Origin: Phycisphaeraceae bacterium
Lineage (GTDB): Bacteria; Planctomycetota; Phycisphaerae; Phycisphaerales; Phycisphaeraceae
Assembly: GCA_029260675.1 (NCBI GenBank)
Contig: JAJDCV010000089.1
Coordinates: forward strand, 1-9,544
Length of the DNA: 9,544 bases
Reading direction: 5' to 3'
Shown here: positions 1-6,124 of the stretch, one piece after another
Layout: every line of letters starts with the position of its first letter
Numbering within the stretch: the first letter of the stretch is position 1
Notes under the pieces: generated by a model
Database searches by the model: none
Seen by the model: only the letters and a program-made list of their open reading frames with translations
Told to the model about the DNA's origin: nothing
Position numbers and translations under genes: made by a program

Positions 1-1
1 A

Positions 2-229
2 TCGCACGGCACAAAGGATGTCGGGTGGTGGATGGCAAACGTGTGGTTTGATGGCCGCATCATGCGCACCAATGCCAAGGCAGTCCCAAGGGAACCCAAA
101 AAATCACCGGTCAATCCCCCGGCGAAGCCGGGGGCTGATGGGCCCCAGCGGTACGTTTACACTATCTACCCTCAGCCCCCGGCTTTGCCGGGGGATCGGA
201 TGCCTTGTGAGTCACGCGCCATGCGCTAA
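2..229 (+). CDS. Possible C-terminal end of an unidentified protein, cut by the left edge
   Basis: An open frame enters from the left edge and stops at TAA 227-229, giving 75 codons and no start inside the window that can be defended. The first 26 or so codons have a high share of G or C in third position, more than the other two forward frames. They encode a protein-like stretch rich in Trp (GWWMANVWFDGRIM). The N-V-x-F-x-D-G-x-I/V pattern faintly recalls the end of planctomycete prepilin-like proteins, but the full H-X9-DG spacing is absent, so I do not name a family. From about codon 39 to 67 the frame runs through a repeat element (116-202), giving a Pro/Gly-rich tail of low credibility. 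It would converge on the SphA-like gene with an 18-nt gap. It may equally be a chance frame or the end of a gene displaced by the repeat. Confidence 0.3.
   Translation, partial: SHGTKDVGWWMANVWFDGRIMRTNAKAVPREPKKSPVNPPAKPGADGPQRYVYTIYPQPPALPGDRMPCESRAMR
116..202. repeat. Compound inverted repeat (BIME/REP-like), copy 1
   Basis: Two near-perfect GC hairpins sit 41 bp apart. The first, 116-134, is CCCCCGGC-GAA-GCCGGGGG. The second, 176-194, is CCCCCGGC-TTT-GCCGGGGG. The two halves are also inverted repeats of each other: 116-138 matches the reverse complement of 172-194 at 22 of 23 positions. It can therefore fold as two small hairpins or as one long stem. The right end carries ATCGGATG (195-202), identical in copy 2. 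There is no T-run after either hairpin, so it is not a standard intrinsic terminator, although it lies 45 nt past the stop of the minus-strand channel gene and may protect or end that mRNA. No transposase is present. Confidence 0.85.
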
Positions 230-247
230 CCCGATCTCGAAACCGCT

Positions 248-1186
248 CTAAAAATGATGTGTCCAGCGCACCTGGCCGCGGATGCCTTCCGGGCGGTTCT
301 CGACTTCGGTCTCGAAGTACAGGTTGAAGAACACGTGGTCGTCTTGGGAGATGTGCCAGACCGCACCGGGGCCCAGGCCTAAGACTCTTTCACGGCCGCG
401 CATACGAACGCCGTCGACCTTGGAATCAGAGATCTGTTCTAGGAAGTACCCGTTGAACCCTATGCGAAACTTGTCGGGGATCAGCATGTAGGCCAGGGAG
501 AAGTTTGCGTGGATCGCTTCGCCGGCCTGGGTGTCGTCGGCACCGGGGAACAGCCGGGTGTTCGGGTCGTCGTTCTCGAAGTTGTAGAGGTAGTGGATAC
601 GGGTCGACGCGGTCCATTGCGGGCAGATGAACCAGGTCGCCGCCCAGTAGGGGTTCAGCGAATAGTGGTTGGCCCCGGGGTTCAGCTCGCGGTTGTTGTC
701 GTAGTGGCCGGTCGGGAAGATGACGTCGAACTCGAAGCGGTGCATGAAGACCGGGCCATTCTCACCCATGATCGGGTCCCACTGCAGGAACGGGCCGAAG
801 GTGATGTCGCCGAACCCGCCGCCGTTGTCGCGAAGCGGTGGGGCGGTCCCCATGCCGTCGAGGTGCACCACGGGGATCAACAGGTCCAGCCCCCACTTGC
901 CTCCGAACAGCACGGGCTGGTCGGACTGGTAGATGAACTGGTTCATGCTCAGGAAGACATCGACGTCGTAGTCGAGTTTGTTGCCCTTGGCATCGCGGAA
1001 GACGTGGGACGAGAAGATCTGGGCGTACTGCTGGTAGTACCACCCGGGCCCGGCGGGGGGGCCGCCGTCCATGAAGGAGGTGAGCCCCAGGTTCACCGAG
1101 GGCAGGGCCTGCGCCCGTGTTTCCTGTGCTGCTAGACCGACCAGGACCAGGCATACCACCAAGACGGATAAGAAGTTTCGTTGCAC
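248..1186 (-). CDS. SphA/Phenol_MetA_deg family outer-membrane channel protein
   Basis: Predicted outer-membrane beta-barrel of the family annotated as transporter or meta-pathway phenol degradation protein (Pfam Phenol_MetA_deg, COG4313 SphA). Members often sit near catabolic genes and are thought to pass hydrophobic or aromatic substrates; the substrate here is unknown. Residues 1-27 form a signal peptide: Arg at 3, a hydrophobic core at 5-20, then AQA as the likely cleavage site. The mature part has alternating polar/aromatic strands with G/D/N-rich turns, a LIPVVHLDG-like segment, FDVIFPTGHYD and LNPYWAATWF blocks typical of the family, and ends in Phe, the usual terminal residue for BAM-dependent barrels. 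The start is chosen at GTG 1186 because AGGAGG (1197-1192) is then 5 nt away. An adjacent in-frame GTG at 1189 is only 2 nt from it. It is divergent from the TrpB2-like gene. Confidence 0.8.
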   Translation of the reverse strand: MQRNFLSVLVVCLVLVGLAAQETRAQALPSVNLGLTSFMDGGPPAGPGWYYQQYAQIFSSHVFRDAKGNKLDYDVDVFLSMNQFIYQSDQPVLFGGKWGLDLLIPVVHLDGMGTAPPLRDNGGGFGDITFGPFLQWDPIMGENGPVFMHRFEFDVIFPTGHYDNNRELNPGANHYSLNPYWAATWFICPQWTASTRIHYLYNFENDDPNTRLFPGADDTQAGEAIHANFSLAYMLIPDKFRIGFNGYFLEQISDSKVDGVRMRGRERVLGLGPGAVWHISQDDHVFFNLYFETEVENRPEGIRGQVRWTHHF

Positions 1187-1476
1187 CACAGCCTCCTCGT
1201 GTACGGAAGAAATGAGATAGTGTTATCCTAATACATGCGAGCAGGGTATTCGATCGTTCGGGTCCATTGCAAGTCCGGCAACGCATTTTTCTGCTCCAGG
1301 GCCTTAAATCAAAGGCGGGGCTTTTAAAAAAGATCAAATGGTGGTAAATTTATACCCTCTTGGGGGGCCGGGGGTCAGTGGGCGGGCACGTCTTCTGCTC
1401 GTGAGGGCATGATCCGGCCGTTCCGCCAGGCGTCGACTCAGCTTTTCATCCGCGTCCCTTTTTTGGATCCCTGACC
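1187..1476. promoter_or_regulatory. Divergent control region between the channel gene and the TrpB2-type gene
   Basis: This 290-bp stretch holds no credible gene. For the minus-strand channel gene a weak promoter can be drawn: TCGAAT (1253-1248), 17 bp, TAGGAT (1230-1225), with a strong AGGAGG ribosome site at 1197-1192. For the plus-strand enzyme an AT-rich island at 1321-1354 contains the perfect 8-bp palindrome TAAATTTA (1345-1352), which could be a -10 region or an operator. No good -35 is visible and no Shine-Dalgarno precedes ATG 1477. No riboswitch or T-box could be recognised by eye. Confidence 0.35.
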
Positions 1477-2844
1477 ATGACCGACCAAGTCAAGTACCTG
1501 CTCGACGAAACTCACATCCCCACCCACTGGTACAACATCCAGGCCGACCTGCCGTCGCCCATGCCGCCGATCCTGCACCCGGGGACCGGCCAACCCGCTG
1601 GGCCGGAGGATCTTGCGGCGATCTTCCCCGATGCGTTGATCGAGCAGGAGGTGACCACCGAACGCGACATCGAGATCCCCCAGCCGGTGCGCGATATGTA
1701 CAGGACCTGGCGCCCCGCGCCGCTGTTCCGTGCCCGCCGTCTTGAAAAAGAACTTCAGACCCCCGCCAAGATCTACTACAAGTACGAGGGCGTCTCGCCG
1801 GCCGGGTCGCACAAGCCCAACACCGCGCTGCCCCAGGCCTGGTACAACAAACAGGCCGGCGTCAAGAAGCTCACCACCGAAACAGGTGCCGGGCAGTGGG
1901 GCTCGTCGTTGGCCTTGGCCTGCGCGATGATCGGCGACATCGAGTGCAAGGTCTTCATGGTCAAGTGCTCCGCCCAGCAGAAGCCTTACCGCAAGGCGTT
2001 TATGGAGAGCTTCGGTGCGACCTGCACGCCTAGCCCGTCAAATGAAACCGAGTCAGGCAAAGCCATCCTCGCCGCCGACCCGGATTGCCCCGGCTCCCTG
2101 GGTATCGCGATCAGTGAGGCCGTCGAGATGGCGGCCCAAGACCCCAATACCAAGTACGCCCTGGGCTCCGTGCTCAGCCACGTCCTGCTGCACCAGACCG
2201 TGATCGGCCAGGAGTGCATCAAGCAGATGGAGATGGCCGGGGACGACCCGGACGTGATCGTCGGCTGCACCGGTGGCGGCTCAAACTTCGCGGGCATCGC
2301 CTTCCCCTTCATGGGTGAGCAGCTCCGTGGCGGACGAAAGCGGCGCTACCTCGCAGTCGAGCCCGACGCCTGCCCGTCGCTGACCCGTGGCAAGTACGCC
2401 TACGATTTCGGCGACACCGCACACCTCACACCGCTGGTCAAGATGCACACTCTCGGCTCGACCTTCGTCCCCCCGGCAATCCACACCGGCGGCCTGCGCT
2501 ACCACGGCATGGCCCCCTTGGTCTCGCACGTCGTCGACCAGGGTCTAAGCGAACCGACCGGCATCCCACAACTCGAGGCCTTCGCCGCGGGCATCCGTTT
2601 CGCCAAGGCCGAAGGCATCCTCCCGGCACCGGAAGCCAACCACGCCGTCGCCGGTGCTTTCCGCGAAGCCGAACGCTGCAAGCAAGAGGGCAAGAGCGAA
2701 GTCATCCTCTTAAACCTCTCCGGGCACGGCCACTTCGACATGGGAGCCTACCAGGCCTACATCGCCGGTGAACTAAAGGACTACGACTACCCCAAGGAAG
2801 AGATCGCCATGGCGCTGTCGGGCCTGCCGTCGGTGGGGAACTGA
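1477..2844 (+). CDS. TrpB2-type tryptophan synthase beta-like PLP enzyme
   Basis: PLP enzyme of fold type II that condenses indole with L-serine (or phosphoserine in some archaeal members) to give tryptophan; cytoplasmic. The sequence is the TrpB2 type, not classic TrpB1: it has the long N-terminal region with the family block IPTHWYNIQADLP (14-26), and 455 residues against about 400 for TrpB1. Visible landmarks are Lys113 in GSHKPNTA (Schiff base), Glu135 in ETGAGQWG (catalytic acid), GGGSN 266-270 (cofactor phosphate loop), the TrpB2 blocks EPDACPSLTRGKY (295-307) and HTGGLRYHG (336-344), and SGHGHFD 415-421 near the PLP ring nitrogen. All catalytic residues are present. No trpA or other trp gene adjoins it, which fits indole salvage or a stand-alone role, but a TrpA elsewhere is possible. 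ATG 1477 is chosen because family similarity begins within a few residues; no ribosome site is evident. A repeat element follows 34 nt after the stop. Confidence 0.93.
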   Translation: MTDQVKYLLDETHIPTHWYNIQADLPSPMPPILHPGTGQPAGPEDLAAIFPDALIEQEVTTERDIEIPQPVRDMYRTWRPAPLFRARRLEKELQTPAKIYYKYEGVSPAGSHKPNTALPQAWYNKQAGVKKLTTETGAGQWGSSLALACAMIGDIECKVFMVKCSAQQKPYRKAFMESFGATCTPSPSNETESGKAILAADPDCPGSLGIAISEAVEMAAQDPNTKYALGSVLSHVLLHQTVIGQECIKQMEMAGDDPDVIVGCTGGGSNFAGIAFPFMGEQLRGGRKRRYLAVEPDACPSLTRGKYAYDFGDTAHLTPLVKMHTLGSTFVPPAIHTGGLRYHGMAPLVSHVVDQGLSEPTGIPQLEAFAAGIRFAKAEGILPAPEANHAVAGAFREAERCKQEGKSEVILLNLSGHGHFDMGAYQAYIAGELKDYDYPKEEIAMALSGLPSVGN

Positions 2845-2878
2845 ATGAACGTGTGATTCCATGACACGGACACGCATC

Positions 2879-2979
2879 CATCCGAAGAAACCCCCCGGCG
2901 AAGCCGGGGGCTGACGGACCCCCGCGCGACGTCAACACAATCTTCCCCTCATCCCCCGGCTTTGCCGGGGGATCGGATG
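2879..2979. repeat. Compound inverted repeat (BIME/REP-like), copy 2
   Basis: Second copy of the element at 116-202, in the same orientation. The hairpins are CCCCCGGC-GAA-GCCGGGGG (2892-2910) and CCCCCGGC-TTT-GCCGGGGG (2953-2971), each identical to its counterpart. The 42-bp centre (2911-2952) aligns with the first copy at about 31 positions with one gap, sharing CTGA, CCCC, ACGT, ACAC and ATCT blocks in order. Here the ends are also inverted: CATCCGA (2879-2885) pairs with TCGGATG (2973-2979), suggesting a fuller copy of about 101 bp. It starts 34 nt after the TrpB2-type gene and ends 50 nt before rph. It lacks a T-run, so any role in transcript ending is unproven. Confidence 0.85.
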
Positions 2980-2994
2980 TCACTTGCATAACGT

Positions 2995-3023
2995 TTGCGA
3001 TGACGCGCTGATCCTGTTACTAC
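2995..3023 (+). promoter_or_regulatory. Weak candidate promoter of rph, leaderless geometry
   Basis: TTGCGA (2995-3000), 17 bp, TACTAC (3018-3023), then exactly 6 nt to ATG 3030. The boxes match the sigma-70 consensus at only 4 of 6 and 3 of 6 positions. The geometry equals that of the better promoter at 8409-8438, and rph has no Shine-Dalgarno (the upstream stretch is pyrimidine-rich). If real, transcription would begin at or next to the start codon. Confidence 0.22.
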
Positions 3024-3029
3024 CTCCCC

Positions 3030-3749
3030 ATGCCTACCAAAACCAAGACACGAAATCGTTCCGAACTCCGTCCCACCACGATCAAACGCTACCCGACCGC
3101 CGCCGCCGGTTCGGTGATGATCGAGATGGGCAAGACCAAGATCCTTTGCACCGCGAGCATCAGCGCCAGCCCACCGAAGTGGTTGCCCAGGGACGACGAG
3201 GGGAACTATGTCAGCGGGTGGGTGACGGCCGAGTACAACATGATGCCCGGTTCGACGCCGGACCGTAAACGGCGTGGGCCGGATTCTCGGGGGACGGAGA
3301 TCCAACGGCTGATCGGGCGGGTGCTGCGTGCCGCTGTGGACCTGGACAAAATGCCCGGCGTCGCGATCACCTGCGACTGCGACGTGGTTGTCGCCGACGG
3401 CGGGACCCGCACCGCGTCGATCACCGGGGCGTGGGTCGCGCTGGCACAAGCCATCGGGGTTGCGCAGAAAAAGGGACTTATCAAGAAGAACCCGCTGATT
3501 GGGCCGGTCGCGGCGGTGAGCGTGGGCGTGATCGACGGGAAAGCGACGCTGGACCTGGATTACCCGTTGGACGTCCGGGCCGAGGTCGACATGAACGTCG
3601 CGATGAACCACAAGTGCGACTTCATCGAGGTGCAGGGCACCGGCGAGAAGGGCACGTTCAGCCGCGACGAACTGGATGCGCTACTGGATCTTGCCGGCAA
3701 GGGCATCCGCAAGCTGATTAAGATTCAGCGGGCAGCGGTGGGGCGGTAA
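3030..3749 (+). CDS. rph: Ribonuclease PH
   Basis: Phosphate-dependent 3'-5' exoribonuclease that trims the 3' ends of tRNA precursors and other RNAs, releasing nucleoside diphosphates; a cytoplasmic ring hexamer in known members. Length (239 aa) matches the usual 238-245. Visible landmarks are ELRP near the N-terminus (12-15), GWVTAEY (63-69), TEIQRLIGRVLRAAVDL (89-105), DGGTRTASITGA (123-134) with the phosphate-binding Arg127, and the metal/catalytic aspartates Asp181 and Asp187 in DVRAEVDMNV. Two oddities stand out. The N-terminal R-x-D-G-R signature is replaced by Lys/Thr/Arg residues. A short insertion lies around 54-61 before GWVTAEY, and the LPRAT segment is MPGST. The core catalytic residues are intact, so activity is expected. 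It is not followed by rdgB, its common neighbour elsewhere. ATG 3030 has no ribosome site. Confidence 0.93.
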   Translation: MPTKTKTRNRSELRPTTIKRYPTAAAGSVMIEMGKTKILCTASISASPPKWLPRDDEGNYVSGWVTAEYNMMPGSTPDRKRRGPDSRGTEIQRLIGRVLRAAVDLDKMPGVAITCDCDVVVADGGTRTASITGAWVALAQAIGVAQKKGLIKKNPLIGPVAAVSVGVIDGKATLDLDYPLDVRAEVDMNVAMNHKCDFIEVQGTGEKGTFSRDELDALLDLAGKGIRKLIKIQRAAVGR

Positions 3750-3849
3750 CGGGCCGTGTTTAGCCGCCGCGGCCACGCTGCGTATTCCCGTAAGAACAGT
3801 TCGGATTAATTCTGTTGGCGAAAAGCCATCAACCCAGGTAGATACAAGA
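3750..3849. other. Convergent intergenic gap, no clear terminator
   Basis: The 100 bp between the ends of rph and the UPF0104-like gene contain only weak symmetry: AACAG/CTGTT around a 12-nt loop near 3796-3817 and TGGC-GAAAA-GCCA near 3815-3830. Neither is followed by a T-run on either strand. No small gene or RNA could be supported. Confidence 0.4.
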
Positions 3850-4911
3850 TCACGGCGCGGGGTCGGCGGGTGTGATCGGCTCCGCCTGCCCTTGGCGGGG
3901 TTGTTGAGTCCGGGCCGCGGCGCGAGCCTGGCCCAGGCCCTGGATGCAGAACCAGACACCGGGGATGATGGAGACCGTGCCCAGCACGCCCACCAGCAGC
4001 GACATCGCCAGCGCCTTGTCCCCGTCGGCGCCGTAGAGCGTGAGCATCTGGACGAACAGCAATTCACGCACGCCCCAGCCGGAGATGGAGATCGGGATCA
4101 GCATCGCGAACGTAACCACCGGGACGGTGATGATGTACGCCGTGACCGACACCTCCATCCCCACGGCCAGCCCGGCCACGTAACACACCGCGATCCGCTG
4201 CACGTTGTACAGCAGCGACTGCAGCATCGCCCAGGCCAGCAGCCCCGGGCGGTTGCGGTAGGTGTCCAGGCTGGCGTAGATCTTGGTCTGCTTGTCGCGG
4301 ACCATCGCCAGGATCGGGGGCGAGAGGATCTTGTCGGTGAGCCTGCGGAACCCGCGGTTCATAATCGCCAGCCACCCCGCGAGGATCAACGCCAGCGCCC
4401 CGGCCGCCCAGTACTCGATCCCCGGGATCGTCGACCGCCCCTGGATGAACACCCCCAACAGGATCATCAGCGTCAGCCCCGTGAGCCCAAGCAGCCGGTC
4501 CATCAGGATCGATGTAAACGACATCGCCAGGTTGGACGTATGCTTGGCCAGCCCGTACATCCGCACCAGCTCGATCCCGACCGCACCGGGCAGGAACATC
4601 CCCACGAAATAGCTGACGTAGATGATCCTGAACAACGGCCAGAACTTCACCGAGCTGTCCGTGTGCCGCAGCAGGATCTGCCACTTGTACGCGGAATGCA
4701 GCACACCGACGAACATCAGCGCCAGGACCGCCAACACCCACGGCAGGCTCGTGCTGCGCAGGGCGTCCATCGTTTCCTCTAACCCCATACCCCGGACCAC
4801 GGCCACAAGCAGCCCGACGCTGACCACCACGCGAAGCACAGCGAAGACCCGGGATCGCATTTTCTTGGTACTGCTGGGCCCGGTGCTCGGCTGGACGTTC
4901 GGGTCGGTCAA
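3850..4911 (-). CDS. UPF0104 / LPG-synthase-TM family integral membrane protein
   Basis: Multi-pass inner-membrane protein of the lysylphosphatidylglycerol synthase TM family (PF03706; AglD/MprF N-terminal-like), often called a flippase-like domain. Known relatives move or modify lipid-linked substrates; the exact substrate cannot be read here. Hydrophobic segments lie at roughly 22-39, 57-78, 97-113, 139-156, 166-184, 225-250, 255-276 and 303-325. Family motifs visible are FVGMFLPGAVGIELVRMYGL (102-121), SILMDRLLGL (134-143) and ISGWGVRELL (276-285). The soluble C-terminus is short and Pro/Ala/Gln-rich, with no LysX-type synthetase domain, so it is not a full MprF. The start is TTG 4911, favoured because AAGAGG lies 8 nt upstream, overlapping the end of the previous gene; ATG at 4860 is the alternative. 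Last gene of the four-gene operon, 12 nt after the acyltransferase. Confidence 0.85.
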   Translation of the reverse strand: MTDPNVQPSTGPSSTKKMRSRVFAVLRVVVSVGLLVAVVRGMGLEETMDALRSTSLPWVLAVLALMFVGVLHSAYKWQILLRHTDSSVKFWPLFRIIYVSYFVGMFLPGAVGIELVRMYGLAKHTSNLAMSFTSILMDRLLGLTGLTLMILLGVFIQGRSTIPGIEYWAAGALALILAGWLAIMNRGFRRLTDKILSPPILAMVRDKQTKIYASLDTYRNRPGLLAWAMLQSLLYNVQRIAVCYVAGLAVGMEVSVTAYIITVPVVTFAMLIPISISGWGVRELLFVQMLTLYGADGDKALAMSLLVGVLGTVSIIPGVWFCIQGLGQARAAARTQQPRQGQAEPITPADPAP

Positions 4912-4923
4912 AGGGTCGGCCTC

Positions 4924-6108
4924 TTATCTTGGACGCAGGGCGAAGTACAGCCGCTGGATCAGGGCGTTGTGATAAGCGAAAGCAAGCATGCGTTCATGAA
5001 GATCATACAGCCTCGAACGCAACCCGTGTCGCCGGCGGGTCAGCCGGTGGATCGGGCGGGTCCGTTTCGTGAACCAGGCCTTGTAATCCTCCCCGCCGAC
5101 CCCCAGGTTGAACTCCCCGGCGGCAAGGTCGTCCAGCCCGTATTCCGCGGCCTTGTAGAGAAAGAGTCTGCCGAGGCTGTACCGCTTCATCTGCGGGCAC
5201 TCACGCCAGCCGAGGGTGTACGCGATCGAGGTGGCATTGAAGTGCAGCAAGGTCACGACGGTCTGGCATTCCCCCAGGGCGTGCAGGGTGATCAGCCGCA
5301 GGGTGCCCCGGTCGAGCATCTCCTTGAACAGTGTCGTAAAAACTTCCACCCGCGCCCGGCTGCGGAATAACCCACGCTGCCCCCGGTTGTGTTGCCGGGC
5401 CTGGTGCAACGTCATCAGATCGGTGATCGCCGTGTCCGCCTCACGCGAGCTTGTGAGTGTTTTGACGCTGGCACCGTCCAACTCGATAACACGCCGCCAC
5501 TGGTTGCGCAGGTTTTTCCGTGTCCGTTTGCCCAGACCTGATTCGAAGCCGGCGAACCCGTCGCCCCCGGGTACCCAACGCACGACATCGTCTTCCCGGT
5601 CATCCCGTGACCAACCTGGCGTGGATGGGAACAACTCGTCCCGGTGCTCCAGCAGGTGCGACCCCTCCGGCAGGTTGATCAGATCGACTCTGTCGCAGTC
5701 AGTCCGCACGGCATCCAGCCACCGCGCGATCTGAGCCAACGCGGTTCCCCAGTCACAGTCATCGGCCAGCAAAATATCCTGGAAATCGCTCTGCCCCTGC
5801 CCGACGAACCGCATCACGCGCACGCCGACCGGGCCCAGGCGCCGTTGGATCATCATCGGTGCCAGTGCCGCCAGCCGGCCGTCCGGCTGATGCACCGCGG
5901 CCAGCCGCAACTGTGTCCCGGCCCCTTGATCCAGCCGCCAGAGGTGAGACAACCAGGTAAACGTTTGGAAAACCCTCGCCCGGCTGTCGCGCGATTCCAG
6001 GTCTCGCCACGCGTCGGCGAGCCCGGCCCAGTCATCCTGGTTGGTGTAGACCCGCAGGCGGTAGCCGGTCTCGGCTCGCGGGTCGGGGGTAGTGACAGTG
6101 GCGGTCAT
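4924..6108 (-). CDS. GNAT-fold acyltransferase, CelD/FemAB-like (Acetyltransf_6)
   Basis: Predicted cytoplasmic transferase of the PF13480 group, which has two GNAT-like halves and includes CelD/BcsL-type proteins and FemAB-like enzymes of polysaccharide and envelope loci. Members transfer acyl or aminoacyl groups, usually to sugar or peptide amines; donor and acceptor here are unknown. The N-terminal half (18-115) contains the FQTFTWLSHLWR block (47-58) typical of the family start. The C-terminal half has the basic GKRTRKNLRNQWRR helix (193-206), AYTLGW (296-301), RYSLGRLFLYKAAEYGLDDL (309-328), and the signature EFNLGVGGEDYKAWF (332-346). Length 394 aa is normal. No signal peptide. ATG 6108 is the first start and lies 16 nt after the deacetylase stop; no Shine-Dalgarno is seen, so translational coupling is likely. 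Pairing with a deacetylase suggests it acts on the amine that enzyme exposes. Confidence 0.82.
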   Translation of the reverse strand: MTATVTTPDPRAETGYRLRVYTNQDDWAGLADAWRDLESRDSRARVFQTFTWLSHLWRLDQGAGTQLRLAAVHQPDGRLAALAPMMIQRRLGPVGVRVMRFVGQGQSDFQDILLADDCDWGTALAQIARWLDAVRTDCDRVDLINLPEGSHLLEHRDELFPSTPGWSRDDREDDVVRWVPGGDGFAGFESGLGKRTRKNLRNQWRRVIELDGASVKTLTSSREADTAITDLMTLHQARQHNRGQRGLFRSRARVEVFTTLFKEMLDRGTLRLITLHALGECQTVVTLLHFNATSIAYTLGWRECPQMKRYSLGRLFLYKAAEYGLDDLAAGEFNLGVGGEDYKAWFTKRTRPIHRLTRRRHGLRSRLYDLHERMLAFAYHNALIQRLYFALRPR

Positions 6109-6124
6109 GGCACACGATTTAGTA

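Noticed and set aside
509..1135. Long plus-strand open frame (208 codons) opposite the channel gene
   Set aside because: It is antisense to a gene with a signal peptide, family motifs and a strong ribosome site; its translation is Val/Gly/Arg-rich without any recognisable domain.
1367..1382. Sequence resembling half of the compound repeat (GCCGGGGG followed by TCAGTGGG)
   Set aside because: Only one arm is similar, the following bases do not align without shifts, and no partner hairpin is present; G-runs are common in this DNA.
2892..2971. Repeat hairpins as classical Rho-independent terminators of the TrpB2-type gene
   Set aside because: Stems are strong but neither hairpin is followed by a T-run; they are better described as repeat elements, with any transcript-end role left open.
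3796..3817. T-arm-like GTTCGGATTAATTC stretch suggesting a tRNA
   Set aside because: The loop is too long, the stem is only 5 bp, and no acceptor, D or anticodon arm can be drawn around it.
3892..4782. Long plus-strand open frame (296 codons) opposite the UPF0104-like gene
   Set aside because: The His/Arg/Gln/Pro-rich translation is typical of an antisense frame in GC-rich DNA; the minus-strand frame has clear membrane segments and family motifs.
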